Source: Candidatus Brevefilum sp.
GTDB lineage: Bacteria > Chloroflexota > Anaerolineae > Anaerolineales > Anaerolineaceae
Reading direction: 5' to 3'
Length of the DNA stretch: 64,000 nucleotides
Assembly: GCA_029210815.1 (NCBI GenBank)
Contig: JARGGB010000003.1
Coordinates: 16,643 to 80,642 of the forward strand
The notes beneath the pieces are model-generated. The model was not told the DNA's origin. It did no database searches and saw nothing but the letters and a program-made list of their open reading frames with translations. The first letter of the stretch is position 1. Each line of letters begins with the position of its first letter. Made by a program: the position numbers and the translations under genes. This document shows positions 41,933-52,197 of this stretch, piece by piece.

Positions 41933-42658
41933 ATGCAGGTTAACCTAATGAATAAAAAGAAAAAAGCTTTATTTGCTTCCATTTGTTTGGTATTAATGCT
42001 GACAATCATGGCCTGTCACATCCCATTGATCAGCCGTGCAACTAGCCCTGAAACTAAGGCGGTTGGAAATACCCCCACAGAAACAGTTGAACAACAGCCA
42101 ACGGAAGAAGCAGAAACCGCAGCTCTGCTGCAAGAAAAGGTATATCAGGATAATGGGGTTGAGATGACATTGCCAGCGACCTTTGTTTTGAGTGACGTTG
42201 AAAATGATTTCGAATCTCTCATGAATCAAGGTCAGTCACTTGGGGAGGAACAGGCTCAAACAATAAAGGGAATCTTTGAACATTATAAAGAAGATATCCT
42301 TATGTGGGCTTATGATCCTGTGGGTGATGGTCAATACGGCACTGGTTTGCTGGTGATGAAAAATGACCAATTCGCCGGAATGTCATTGATGCTCATTTCT
42401 ACATTTGCCAAATCGATCATTGGTGATCAGCTAGATCTTGTGGATCAAGAACGCATAAAGATGGACGACCGGGATGTCCTGAGATTTGAGACATCGACCG
42501 GGGACCTGGGCGTAAAGAGTTCCCAGGCGTTTTACATCTTCAATGAATCGGGCAAGTTGTGGATCATTGCATTTTTCACAGATTCTGACCAAATCCAGGA
42601 ATCTTTGCTGGAATTTGATCGGGCTGTGGAATCCTTTGAATTTGTTGGGGATGAGTGA
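41933..42658 (+). CDS. Lipoprotein of unknown function
   Basis: Lipobox TIMAC; T/E-rich linker; ATG at 41948 is an alternative start. Confidence 0.65.
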   Translation: MQVNLMNKKKKALFASICLVLMLTIMACHIPLISRATSPETKAVGNTPTETVEQQPTEEAETAALLQEKVYQDNGVEMTLPATFVLSDVENDFESLMNQGQSLGEEQAQTIKGIFEHYKEDILMWAYDPVGDGQYGTGLLVMKNDQFAGMSLMLISTFAKSIIGDQLDLVDQERIKMDDRDVLRFETSTGDLGVKSSQAFYIFNESGKLWIIAFFTDSDQIQESLLEFDRAVESFEFVGDE

Positions 42659-42667
42659 GATAAGCAA

Positions 42668-43441
42668 ATGTTAAGAACCAGAGATCCCGGGGTGATAGCA
42701 ATTATCCAGGCACGGATGGGGTCCAGCCGTCTGCCGGGAAAAGTCTTGCTGGATATTGGCGGTGAAACCATGCTTTATCGGGTTATTGTCCGCGCCAGGC
42801 GAGCTCAATTTGTAGGGCAGGTTGTGGTGGCGACAACAACAGACCCGAGCGATGACCCTGTCGAAGCTTTTTGCAAATCAAAGGGTTTTCCCTGCTTTCG
42901 GGGTGATCCCTTTGATGTGCTGGATCGCTATTACCAGGCTGCGCGCCTGTATGGCGGCAGCACGATTGTGCGCCTTACCGCAGACTGTCCATTGATCGAT
43001 CCGGCGGAGATTGATCGGACCGTGCAAGCTTTTTTCCAGGCAGACGTAGATTTTGCAGCCAACCGCCTTCCACCTCCCATGAAGCGCACCACGCCGATCG
43101 GGATGGACACGGAGGTCGTTAGCAGTAAGGCACTTAATATTGCATGGCAAGAAGCTGAGGAAAAATATGCCCGGGAGCATGTGATGCCCTATCTATACGA
43201 GACCCCTGGGCGATTTAAAATCTTGCTTGTGAATCACGATCCTGATTTGAGCCATTTACGATTGACGGTTGATACGCCGGAGGATTTAGCCTTAGTGAGA
43301 AAAATTTACCATCATTTTGATAACAGCGATGATTTTTCGTTGACTGAAATAATTGATTTTCTATATGATTCACCAGAATTGTTAGATATTAATGCAAATG
43401 TGACGCATAAAGGTTACCAGGACATTGACCAACGCGCGTAA
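42668..43441 (+). CDS. Cytidylyltransferase family protein (SpsF-like)
   Basis: VIAIIQARMGSSRLPGKVLLDIGGETML; RLTADCPLIDPAEID. Confidence 0.88.
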   Translation: MLRTRDPGVIAIIQARMGSSRLPGKVLLDIGGETMLYRVIVRARRAQFVGQVVVATTTDPSDDPVEAFCKSKGFPCFRGDPFDVLDRYYQAARLYGGSTIVRLTADCPLIDPAEIDRTVQAFFQADVDFAANRLPPPMKRTTPIGMDTEVVSSKALNIAWQEAEEKYAREHVMPYLYETPGRFKILLVNHDPDLSHLRLTVDTPEDLALVRKIYHHFDNSDDFSLTEIIDFLYDSPELLDINANVTHKGYQDIDQRA

Positions 43442-43488
43442 ACCGCCGGTGGTATAATGTGAAACCTTTTAAAAATAAAGAAGTGCAT

Positions 43489-44370
43489 ATGGATTGCTTG
43501 TTGTGTGGATCAGATCAAAAAAAAATCTTTACCCGCGTGGAATCATTTGGGTTTCCATTGGTTTATTATCAGTGTAAAAATTGTGGTTTGATTTATCAGT
43601 CACGAAAAGAGAGTCAGGCTGCGAACCCGGAATTTTATCGGAGGACATATCGCAGAATCTACCAGGCATGTGAGGAACCAACCCCAAAGGACCTTTGGGT
43701 TCAGGAGCAGCGCGCCCAGCACTTAAATGATATTCTCAGGTCTCATTTGGAAATCTTTCCTGAGAAAGTTTTGGATATCGGTGCGTCTGCAGGTATTTTA
43801 CTGCAGCAATTTCGAAACTCATTTGGCAGTGAGGTGGTTGGTGTGGAGCCGGGAGATGCTTACCGTGCTTACGCAGAAGAGTCTGACATTGAAATGAAGG
43901 AGTCGATAGGGGCTTTGTTAGCATCTGAGCATGGGAAATTTGACCTGGTCAGCATGAGCCATGTTTTGGAGCACCTGACAGAGCCTGTGGAAGACCTCAA
44001 AAGAATAAAATTGGAATTATTGAAAGACGGGGGAATCTTGCTGCTGGAAGTTCCTAATTTTTATGCCCACGACAGTTACGAGCTGGCTCATTTAGCCTGT
44101 TATACGCCCCATACACTGCGTGAAGTTCTGAAAAAAGCTGGTTTCAGATTGGTTTTTTTGAAAAGACATGGGGTGCCGCGATCAAAATTATTAAACTTGT
44201 ATTTGACGGGTGTTGCAAAAGTATCGCCAGAAGCGCATGGGACAGTCGAAATTAAAAATGATCGATTTGTTGGATTAAAACGAAATGTCAGCATGCTTTA
44301 TCGTCGATTGATGCAGAAAATTTCCCCACATAAAGCCTGGCTGCCGATACCCGTTATTGATCAAGAGTGA
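43489..44370 (+). CDS. SAM-dependent methyltransferase with N-terminal zinc-ribbon
   Basis: MDCLLCGS...YYQCKNCGLIYQ; VLDIGASAGILLQQF; MSHVLEHL. The longer 43459 GTG start overlaps a TATAAT. Confidence 0.82.
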   Translation: MDCLLCGSDQKKIFTRVESFGFPLVYYQCKNCGLIYQSRKESQAANPEFYRRTYRRIYQACEEPTPKDLWVQEQRAQHLNDILRSHLEIFPEKVLDIGASAGILLQQFRNSFGSEVVGVEPGDAYRAYAEESDIEMKESIGALLASEHGKFDLVSMSHVLEHLTEPVEDLKRIKLELLKDGGILLLEVPNFYAHDSYELAHLACYTPHTLREVLKKAGFRLVFLKRHGVPRSKLLNLYLTGVAKVSPEAHGTVEIKNDRFVGLKRNVSMLYRRLMQKISPHKAWLPIPVIDQE

Positions 44371-44374
44371 AATT

Positions 44375-45301
44375 ATGCCGCTGATAACCTTATTTACTGC
44401 ACCCAAACCCTTTCTTGATCCCCATATAAAGATCATTCAGGAGAACACCCTGGACAACTGGCTTGCCCTGGGTGAGGCTGTTCAGGTTGTAGTAATTGGC
44501 GATGAGCCAGGCATTGCAGAGGCTTGTACCGAACGCGGTATTTTGCATTTGCCAAATGTATGCTGCAATAAGATGGGAACCCCATTAATCAGTTCAATTT
44601 TCCAGCTTGCCAGGGATGTCAATGTTTCGCCATTTCTGATGTACAGCAATGCGGACATCTTGTTTTTTCCTGAGCTTTCATCCGTGGTCGAGATATTGTC
44701 ATCCAAAGCGGATCGGTTTCTTGGTGTGGGCGAACGATGGGATCTCGATATTGACCATCCTGTGGATTTCTCGGGGGATTGGGAGAAGTCATTAAGGACA
44801 GAATTGCAAGCAAACGGGAAACGGCATAAACGAACAGGCAGTGATTATTTCATTTATCCGCGCTCTTGTTTTACAGAAATCCCCGACTTTGCTGTTGGCA
44901 GGGCTGGCTGGGATAATTGGATGATCTTTAACGCCCGTTGGCAGGATTGCCCCCTGGTTGATCTTTCAAAAGGTTTAACCATTGTCCATCAAAACCACGG
45001 TTATGGGCATTTGCCAGACGGCATCATTCATTATTATCAGCCTGAAACAGAAGAAAATGTTAAGCTTGCTGGGGGTCGACGGACGATATTCACCTTAAGT
45101 GATCATACGCACACATTTGATGGTGAAGAACTTACCAGGAAAAAATTAGACTGGCAAGCATTTTGGCGGGAGGTAGAAATCTTTCCGCTGGTGAAACTGC
45201 ATTCGCACACTCTGGGATTCTTATTCTTTGCAATTTTCCATCCTCTAAAAGCCTATAAAGAGCTCAGGGGACGCTTGAAATATAAACTTGGGAAAAAATA
45301 A
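44375..45301 (+). CDS. Putative GT-A-like protein of unknown specificity
   Basis: ITLFTAPKPFLDPHIKIIQENTLDNWLAL; MYSNADILFFPEL (DXD-like region); in the glycan island. Confidence 0.5.
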   Translation: MPLITLFTAPKPFLDPHIKIIQENTLDNWLALGEAVQVVVIGDEPGIAEACTERGILHLPNVCCNKMGTPLISSIFQLARDVNVSPFLMYSNADILFFPELSSVVEILSSKADRFLGVGERWDLDIDHPVDFSGDWEKSLRTELQANGKRHKRTGSDYFIYPRSCFTEIPDFAVGRAGWDNWMIFNARWQDCPLVDLSKGLTIVHQNHGYGHLPDGIIHYYQPETEENVKLAGGRRTIFTLSDHTHTFDGEELTRKKLDWQAFWREVEIFPLVKLHSHTLGFLFFAIFHPLKAYKELRGRLKYKLGKK

Positions 45302-45329
45302 ACTCATTTTGAATTATTAGGATGACCTT

Positions 45330-46328
45330 ATGCCACGTATTGGAATGAACCCTTCAAGAGGGGTAAGCCTTGATTTTGAACCGGCGCGTACAACGGTTGC
45401 CGTTCTTGTATATGCGCCGCACCAAGCGGGATATTTTGAGAATCGGATGGACGTCACGAAGATGACCCTCCAGAGCATCCTCACAAATACAGAAGAGCCC
45501 TTTGACTTGCTTGTGTTTGATAACGGCAGCAGTCCTGAAATGGTTGAATATCTTCAAGGACTTTATAAAAATGGTTCGATTGATTACTTGCACCTTTCAA
45601 AAAGCAATATTGGCAAACTGAATGCGCTTAACATAATCTATAATATAGCACCCGGTGAAATTGTTGCCTATTGCGATGACGATGTTTTTCATCTTCCTGG
45701 TTGGTTGGGCAAGCACCTGGAAATCATTGACACCTTCCCGAATGTCGGGGCGGTGACAGGCTTTTACATTCGGGAACGGGTGGCACTCAGCTCGGAAAGC
45801 ACGCTGGCTTTTGCGAATCAGCCTGATGTAGAAGCTGTGCGAGGTTTGTTGATGCCCCGAAAGTGGGAAGAGGAATATCTCATCAATACGGGGCGCACCT
45901 GGGAACGCTATGAATCCGAGGTGGCAGGGATTGAAGATGTGATCGTCAAATATCGGGGATTGGAAGCCTGGGTTTCTGCGCATCATTTCCAGATGGTCAC
46001 GCCAAAAAAAGTGATGCAAGAAATTCTGTCGGAGATGCTGCCTGAGGGCTGGACCGACAGGGTCATGGGGCGGATGATTGAGATGGATGATCTCATGGAT
46101 GCAAAAGGTTACTTGCGGTTTTGTACCCGGGAGCAGACGATGCGCTTGATGGGAAATGCCATTTCCGATGAGGTTGCCCAAATCGCTCAAAAATCTGGTC
46201 TGACGGTCAATCCCGCCAACACAGGGAAGAAATCCCGTGGATTGATGAATCGCCTGGCACAGGTAAAGTGGATTCGGTACATCCTGCAAGGCACAGTCAA
46301 CCGCATCTACCGGTGGTTGAATAATTGA
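45330..46328 (+). CDS. Glycosyltransferase family 2-like protein
   Basis: DLLVFDNGSSPEMVEYL...SKSNIGKLNALNIIYNIAPGEIVAYCDDDVFHLPGWL. Confidence 0.82.
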   Translation: MPRIGMNPSRGVSLDFEPARTTVAVLVYAPHQAGYFENRMDVTKMTLQSILTNTEEPFDLLVFDNGSSPEMVEYLQGLYKNGSIDYLHLSKSNIGKLNALNIIYNIAPGEIVAYCDDDVFHLPGWLGKHLEIIDTFPNVGAVTGFYIRERVALSSESTLAFANQPDVEAVRGLLMPRKWEEEYLINTGRTWERYESEVAGIEDVIVKYRGLEAWVSAHHFQMVTPKKVMQEILSEMLPEGWTDRVMGRMIEMDDLMDAKGYLRFCTREQTMRLMGNAISDEVAQIAQKSGLTVNPANTGKKSRGLMNRLAQVKWIRYILQGTVNRIYRWLNN

Positions 46329-46467
46329 ATTTTTTAAAGACTTCAATCTAAATCATCCAGATAATGATGCCGCATATAAACATCATTCATTCTTAATGCC
46401 GTTATAACCGGGCATCCCACTGGTATAATATCAGTCTGATAAAGATGCTTTTGAAGGATTGTTATTG

Positions 46468-46602
46468 TTGAATAAAAATGAATTTTCGTTGGAAAATATT
46501 ACACCTGAAGAATGCCTTTTCACGATCTACTGCAGAGTAGAAAGAAACCATTCTTTTTATCAACTGTCTTTACAGAACGGAGGGATATCCTATGGCAACT
46601 AA
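46468..46602 (+). CDS. Possible small ORF (44 aa) overlapping the start of the neuA-HAD gene
   Basis: TTG start: LNKNEFSLENITPEECLFTIYCRVERNHSFYQLSLQNGGISYGN*; contains the SD of the next gene; TATAAT at 46424. Confidence 0.25.
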   Translation: MNKNEFSLENITPEECLFTIYCRVERNHSFYQLSLQNGGISYGN

Positions 46603-47815
46603 ACCAGAGGTTCTTGGAATTATCCCAGCCAGGGGTGGATCAAAAGGGATTCCACGCAAGAATATCCGAGATTTTGCCGGCTATCCCTTGATTGCGTATA
46701 GTATTGCGGCAGGACTGCAGTCCGAACACATCACCCGTTTAATTGTTACAACGGATGACCCTGAAATTGCTGAAATCGCACGATCCTTTGGTGCAGAAGT
46801 GCCATTTATACGCCCAAAATCCCTGGCACAGGATGACACCCTGGATTTGCCTGTTTTTCAACACGCCCTGAATTGGCTTGCAGAAGCGGAAGGATATCGA
46901 CCAGAGCTGGTTGTTCACCTTCGGCCGACTTCTCCCGTGCGGCCGGTTGGACTGGTTGACGAATCAATTGAGATCTTATTGGCGCATCCAGAAGCGGACT
47001 CAGTGCGGGGGATTGTCCCTGCAGGGCAGAACCCATATAAGATGTGGAAAATTAACGGCAATGGTCAGATGACCCCACTGCTTACGGTTGAGGGCATGGA
47101 TGAGCCTTATAATTCACCCCGCCAGTCTTTGCCAAAAGTTTACTGGCATACAGGAATTATTGATGTAATCCACCCCCGGGTAATTCTGGAAAAATCCTCA
47201 ATGAGCGGCGATCTGATTTTACCGGTCCATGTTGACCCGGTTTTTTCAGTGGATATTGATACACCCCTGGATTGGGCGCATTGTGAAAGCCTTATACGAG
47301 AACGAGATTTAGAGATGGTCTATCCCGGGAAACCTTTGCGGAAGTGGCCAGAGAAAGTTTCACTCGTAGTATTTGATTTTGACGGCGTTATGACGGATGA
47401 CAGGGTATGGGTGGACCAGGATGGGATTGAAAGTGTGGCTGCCAAACGCGGTGACGGCATGGGTATTGAACTCCTCTTAAAAGCGGGCTTCAATGCGGTT
47501 ATCATCTCGACTGAACCCAACCCGGTTGTTGCTGCACGAGCGAAAAAAATTGGATTACCTTATTTTCATGGTGTGGGTGACAAAACTAAGACACTGCAGG
47601 CTTACTGGGAGAAAGAAAATCTTTCCCCGGAAGAAACAATTTATCTAGGCAACGATATTAATGACGTGCCTTGTTTCCCACTGGTTGCCTTTGCTGCGGT
47701 CGTTGCCGATGCTCATCCTGATGCGCGCCGAAAAGCAGACATTGTTCTTAAGCGAAAGGGCGGGCACGGCGCAGTGCGGGAACTTTGTGATCTTTTGATA
47801 AACCGATATCGATAA
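46592..47815 (+). CDS. neuA: Bifunctional acylneuraminate cytidylyltransferase (NeuA) - HAD phosphatase (KdsC-like) fusion
   Basis: LGIIPARGGSKGIPRKNIRDFAGYPLIAYSI; C-terminal VVFDFDGVMTDD and YLGNDINDVPCF. Confidence 0.9.
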   Translation: MATKPEVLGIIPARGGSKGIPRKNIRDFAGYPLIAYSIAAGLQSEHITRLIVTTDDPEIAEIARSFGAEVPFIRPKSLAQDDTLDLPVFQHALNWLAEAEGYRPELVVHLRPTSPVRPVGLVDESIEILLAHPEADSVRGIVPAGQNPYKMWKINGNGQMTPLLTVEGMDEPYNSPRQSLPKVYWHTGIIDVIHPRVILEKSSMSGDLILPVHVDPVFSVDIDTPLDWAHCESLIRERDLEMVYPGKPLRKWPEKVSLVVFDFDGVMTDDRVWVDQDGIESVAAKRGDGMGIELLLKAGFNAVIISTEPNPVVAARAKKIGLPYFHGVGDKTKTLQAYWEKENLSPEETIYLGNDINDVPCFPLVAFAAVVADAHPDARRKADIVLKRKGGHGAVRELCDLLINRYR

Positions 47816-47835
47816 TTCGGTGATGAAATAAAAAT

Positions 47836-48723
47836 TTGGAGGAAAATATGACCCGAGAAATCAAGATTGGAAATCGCCTGGTTGGTGCCGGGCATCCAAC
47901 CTATATTATTGCAGAAATTGGCATCAATCACAACGGGAGTGTGCAGGTAGCCAAGGATTTGATCAAGTCTGCAGCTGACGCGGGCGTAGACGCTGTTAAG
48001 TTCCAAAAGCGCACGCCTGAAATTTGTGTGCCCGATCATCAAAAGAGCCAGATGCGAGATACGCCCTGGGGTTATATTTCTTATCTTGATTATCGTTACA
48101 AGGTTGAATTTGGCCAGGATGATTATGAGGAGATTGATGAATACAGCCGATCTCTTGGTATTGATTGGCTGGCATCCTCATGGGATATTCCATCCTTATC
48201 TTTTATAAATTCCTTTGATCCGCCAGCACATAAAGTGCCTTCTGCTTTATTGACGGACCATAAATTATTGAGGGCGATTAAGGATACAGGAAAACCCGTT
48301 ATTTTATCAACCGGCATGTCGACGATGGAGGAAATCCAGGAAGCTGTGGATATCCTGGGGACAGACAAGCTGGTTATTTGTCATACGACCAGCAGCTATC
48401 CCTGCCCGCCAGATGAATTAAACCTGAAAATGATCCAGACCTTGCAAGAACATTTTGACTGCCCGATTGGTTATTCCGGGCATGAGGTCGGCCTGGTAAC
48501 TTCTGCCCTCGCCGTAGCGATGGGTGCCTGTTTGCTGGAACGCCATGTGACCCTTGACAGGGCGATGTGGGGGTCTGACCAGGCGGCTTCAGTTGAGCCG
48601 CAGGGTGTGCGAACCCTTGTAAAATACATCCGTGTTACGGAAAAAGCGCTCGGAGACGGCAAGAAGAAAGTTTATGAGAGCGAACAATCTTCCCTGAGCA
48701 AGCTGCGCCGATACAGCGTTTAG
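47836..48723 (+). CDS. neuB: Short NeuB-family synthase lacking an obvious SAF domain
   Basis: YIIAEIGINHNGSVQVAKDLIKSAADAGVDAVKFQKRTPEICVP; ILSTGMSTMEEIQEAV; GYSGHEVGLVTSALAVAMGA; ends at 295 aa. Confidence 0.88.
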   Translation: MEENMTREIKIGNRLVGAGHPTYIIAEIGINHNGSVQVAKDLIKSAADAGVDAVKFQKRTPEICVPDHQKSQMRDTPWGYISYLDYRYKVEFGQDDYEEIDEYSRSLGIDWLASSWDIPSLSFINSFDPPAHKVPSALLTDHKLLRAIKDTGKPVILSTGMSTMEEIQEAVDILGTDKLVICHTTSSYPCPPDELNLKMIQTLQEHFDCPIGYSGHEVGLVTSALAVAMGACLLERHVTLDRAMWGSDQAASVEPQGVRTLVKYIRVTEKALGDGKKKVYESEQSSLSKLRRYSV

Positions 48724-48725
48724 AA

Positions 48726-50351
48726 ATGGGTTTCAGTATGAAGCTCTCGAATATTGCCCACGAATTTTTGCAAGAGCGACCCCAGCGAATGCAAATTAAT
48801 AAAGAACTCAAGCGCATGGCAAAAGAAGTTGCAAGAAATGCGCATGAAGCGGATGACCAAAAAATTATCGTTTCATTCAATGCATCGACCCGTATTACCG
48901 GATTGAGCGTCAATGCTGCTTTTGCTATGCTGACCGGCTGGTCACTTCGGCTGCAAGGGGCGAGGGTGGTGCATTTTGTGTGCAAGCGGGGAATGCCTCG
49001 CTGTGTATTGGGAACCGATCAGGATGATGTGTACCAGCTGCCGCCGTGCCAAAAGTGCCTGACGCAGACATCCGCGATTTATCACAAATCAGAGGTAAGC
49101 TGGTTGGATTATTTTCCCAGCGAAGACCTCGCGAAATTGCTGCAGAATACCAGCCTCTCAACACTGAGAAACTTTGTATTCGAGACCATTCCTTTAGGAA
49201 AATTATGCTTACCCTCGATGCGATGGCGCCTGCGCCTGCATCATTTGGAGGATAATGAGGATACACGAATTCTGTATCGATATTTCATCCTCTCAGCTTA
49301 TAAAGTTGCCAGGCAATTTGACCTTTTGTTGAAAGAATTGAATCCCGATTCGGTGATGGTTTTTAACGGGATGCAGTTCCCGGAAGCGACGGCAAAATGG
49401 GTGGCAGGGCTGCATGATATCCCTGTGTATTCCTATGAGGCAGGCATCCGCCCCTTTTCTGCCTTTTTTACTGAAGGCGAAGCAACAGCTTACCCGGTGA
49501 ATATTCCGAATGACTTTGCGCTGACGCCTGAACAAAATCAGCAATTGGACGACTATCTGTCAAAGCGTTTTGAAGGCAATTTCAGCATGGCTGGTGTGCA
49601 GTTTTGGCCTGAAATGTCCGGCCTGGATGAGGCATTTTTGAATAAGATCAACGCCTTCAAACAGGTTGTGCCGATTTTCACCAATGTGATTTTTGACACC
49701 AGTCAACCCCATGCGAATGTGATCTATCCGCACATGTTTGATTGGTTGGATGAGGTGTTAAATACAGCTAAAAAACACCCTGACACCTTGTTCGTCATTC
49801 GTGCGCACCCGGATGAGATCAGGCCCGGGAAAGCCAGCCGCGAGAGTGTTGCAGGATGGGTACGGGATCGGGATGCTGAGTCACTGCCGAATCTTGTTTT
49901 CATCAATTCTGATCAGTATTTCAGCTCTTATGAGATGATCCAGCGGGCGAAATTTGTGATGATTTACAATTCCACCATTGGGATGGAAGCATCCATTATG
50001 GGAAAACCGGTATTATGTGCCGGCAAGGCGCGTTTCACCCAGCTGGATACCGTATATTTTCCGCAATTTCGCTCGGAATACCTGGCTCAATTGGAGGAAT
50101 TTCTTGCTGCGGATGAGGTCCCAGTACTGCCGAAATACCAGGAAAATGCAAGACGATTTCTGTATTTTCAGCTTTATCACACGTCCCTTCCCTTCGATCG
50201 CTTTATCGAACCGGATAAAATCTGGCCTGGATTTGTCAGGTTGAAAGAATTCAATTTGGAGGATTTGCTGCCCGAAAATTCAGAAACGCTGAAGGTGATT
50301 TCGGAAGGCTTGCTTGAAGGGAAAGAATTTCTTCTTCCGTTAAATCAATGA
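48726..50351 (+). CDS. Surface carbohydrate biosynthesis protein, GT-B/KpsS-KpsC-like
   Basis: TLFVIRAHPDEIRPGK...MIYNSTIGMEASIMGKPVLCAGKAR; paralogue of 34943. Confidence 0.65.
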   Translation: MGFSMKLSNIAHEFLQERPQRMQINKELKRMAKEVARNAHEADDQKIIVSFNASTRITGLSVNAAFAMLTGWSLRLQGARVVHFVCKRGMPRCVLGTDQDDVYQLPPCQKCLTQTSAIYHKSEVSWLDYFPSEDLAKLLQNTSLSTLRNFVFETIPLGKLCLPSMRWRLRLHHLEDNEDTRILYRYFILSAYKVARQFDLLLKELNPDSVMVFNGMQFPEATAKWVAGLHDIPVYSYEAGIRPFSAFFTEGEATAYPVNIPNDFALTPEQNQQLDDYLSKRFEGNFSMAGVQFWPEMSGLDEAFLNKINAFKQVVPIFTNVIFDTSQPHANVIYPHMFDWLDEVLNTAKKHPDTLFVIRAHPDEIRPGKASRESVAGWVRDRDAESLPNLVFINSDQYFSSYEMIQRAKFVMIYNSTIGMEASIMGKPVLCAGKARFTQLDTVYFPQFRSEYLAQLEEFLAADEVPVLPKYQENARRFLYFQLYHTSLPFDRFIEPDKIWPGFVRLKEFNLEDLLPENSETLKVISEGLLEGKEFLLPLNQ

Positions 50352-50443
50352 TTCTTTCTGACCCATTGTTGGCGTATGCTGAAATTTGATTGCGTTATAA
50401 TACCTATTTAAATGAACGAAATAACATTTGTGGAAGAGATTTT

Positions 50444-51121
50444 ATGAAACCGAAAATTATCGCATTTGTGCCAATGCGACACCATTCAGCCCGAGTCCCT
50501 CAAAAAAATTTTCGGCAATTCGCAGGAAAGCCGCTGTACCATCACATTCTTTCAACCTTGATTGATGTTCCTGAAATCTCGACGATCCTTGTGGACACGG
50601 ACAGCCCTGTGATTTTGGAAGGTTTGGCAGGACATTTTCCTGAGGTCAAGGCTGTTTTACGCCCGGAGCACCTGCGCGGCGATATGGTGCCGATGAATGA
50701 CATTTTGCTGCACGACACCTCGCTGGTCGAAGCGGATTATTATCTGCAAACCCATTCTACTAATCCGCTGTTGAAAGCAGAAACGATCTCAAAGGCAATT
50801 GATACTCTTCTTGGCAGCACACCAGATTATGATTCTTTGTTCGGTGTGACACGCCTTCAAACTCGATTATGGGACCAGCAGGGTAAACCAATCAACCATG
50901 ACCCCGATATTTTGCTGCGAACACAGGATTTACCGCCCGTTTATGAGGAGAATTCCTGCGTTTATATTTTTCAACGGGAAACTCTTGTTGAGCGGCAAAA
51001 TCGCCTGGGTTATCACCCACTGATGTTTGAAATCCCCGCTTTGGAAGCCTGGGATATTGACGAAGAATCAGATTTTATTATGGCAGAGAACCTATATCGC
51101 CATTTGCACGAAGCGGAATAA
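50444..51121 (+). CDS. CMP-sugar cytidylyltransferase (NeuA-like)
   Basis: IIAFVPMRHHSARVPQKNFRQFAGKPLYHHIL; YYLQTHSTNPLLKAETI. Confidence 0.85.
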   Translation: MKPKIIAFVPMRHHSARVPQKNFRQFAGKPLYHHILSTLIDVPEISTILVDTDSPVILEGLAGHFPEVKAVLRPEHLRGDMVPMNDILLHDTSLVEADYYLQTHSTNPLLKAETISKAIDTLLGSTPDYDSLFGVTRLQTRLWDQQGKPINHDPDILLRTQDLPPVYEENSCVYIFQRETLVERQNRLGYHPLMFEIPALEAWDIDEESDFIMAENLYRHLHEAE

Positions 51122-51155
51122 TCTTTTTTGCCGACCTTTGCACAGGAGTAAGACG

Positions 51156-52130
51156 ATGAAAACAATTTTGGTTTCAGCACCATATATGCTGCCAGTCTTA
51201 GATCGATTTCGACCGGTTTTTAAGAAGTTTGACATTGAACTGATTGTCCCCGAAGTCAATGAACGCCTTTCTGAGGATAAAATTTTAATCCACGCAGGAA
51301 AGTTTGACGGTACGATTTGCGGCGATGACAGATATACACGACGGGTGATTGAAGCATGCGCGCCGCGCTTGAAAGTGATTTCCAAATGGGGGACAGGGAT
51401 TGATTCCATTGACCAGACAGCGGCAAGAGATTTTGGCATCATGGTTGGCAATACACCCAATGCTTTCACGGTTCCGGTTTCCGAAAGTGTGATTGGGTAT
51501 ATGCTGGCATTTGCACGCCAAATCCCCTGGCTGGACGATGCCATGAAAGCAGGGCGTTGGGAAAAGATCAACGGCAAAACCCTCAGTGAATGCACTTTAG
51601 GCGTGGTTGGTGTTGGCAACGTTGGTAAAGCAGTGTTAAGACGGGCGCGCGGCTTCGGAATGGAACTATTGGGCAATGATATTGTCGAAATGCCCCCTGA
51701 TTTTTTGCTTGAATTCGGCGTGGAAATGACCAGCCTGGAAGACTTGATGGCGAGGTCGGATTTTATCAGTGTCAACTGCTCGCTTAACCCTACCAGTTAT
51801 CACCTGATAAATCAGGACAGCCTGCAATACTGTCAGCCGACAGCCGTCCTGATCAATACTGCGCGCGGCCCAATTGTAGATCAGGGTGCTTTAGTTGATG
51901 CGCTGCAGGAAGGACGCCTGCGGGGTGCCGCGTTGGATGTGTTTGAAGAAGAACCCCTGCCCTTGGACAGCCCCTTGCTTACGATGGACCAGGTATTATT
52001 AGCGCCCCACAACACAAACGCAAGCCCCAGGTTTTGGGAAAGAGTTCATTGGAATACAATAAAGAACCTATTGGTTGGTTTGGGTTTACCCCTGGCTGAT
52101 TTTAATGAATTTGTTGGGGAGAGCCTTTGA
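51156..52130 (+). CDS. D-2-hydroxyacid dehydrogenase / phosphoglycerate dehydrogenase-like
   Basis: LGVVGVGNVGKAVLRRARGFGMELLGND; VLINTARGPIVDQGALVDALQEGRLRGAALDVFEEEPLP. Confidence 0.92.
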   Translation: MKTILVSAPYMLPVLDRFRPVFKKFDIELIVPEVNERLSEDKILIHAGKFDGTICGDDRYTRRVIEACAPRLKVISKWGTGIDSIDQTAARDFGIMVGNTPNAFTVPVSESVIGYMLAFARQIPWLDDAMKAGRWEKINGKTLSECTLGVVGVGNVGKAVLRRARGFGMELLGNDIVEMPPDFLLEFGVEMTSLEDLMARSDFISVNCSLNPTSYHLINQDSLQYCQPTAVLINTARGPIVDQGALVDALQEGRLRGAALDVFEEEPLPLDSPLLTMDQVLLAPHNTNASPRFWERVHWNTIKNLLVGLGLPLADFNEFVGESL

Positions 52131-52197
52131 TAAACAGGCTTTTTCCTCATGATAAGGATTAAATTGGAATGGAAAATTTAAATAAAAAGGAAGCGAT

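Noticed and set aside
45597-46346. Minus-strand 249-aa ORF
   Set aside because: Antisense shadow of a clear GT2-like gene; no SD or recognisable family.
51092-51775. Minus-strand 227-aa ORF
   Set aside because: Antisense to a well-supported 2-hydroxyacid dehydrogenase gene.
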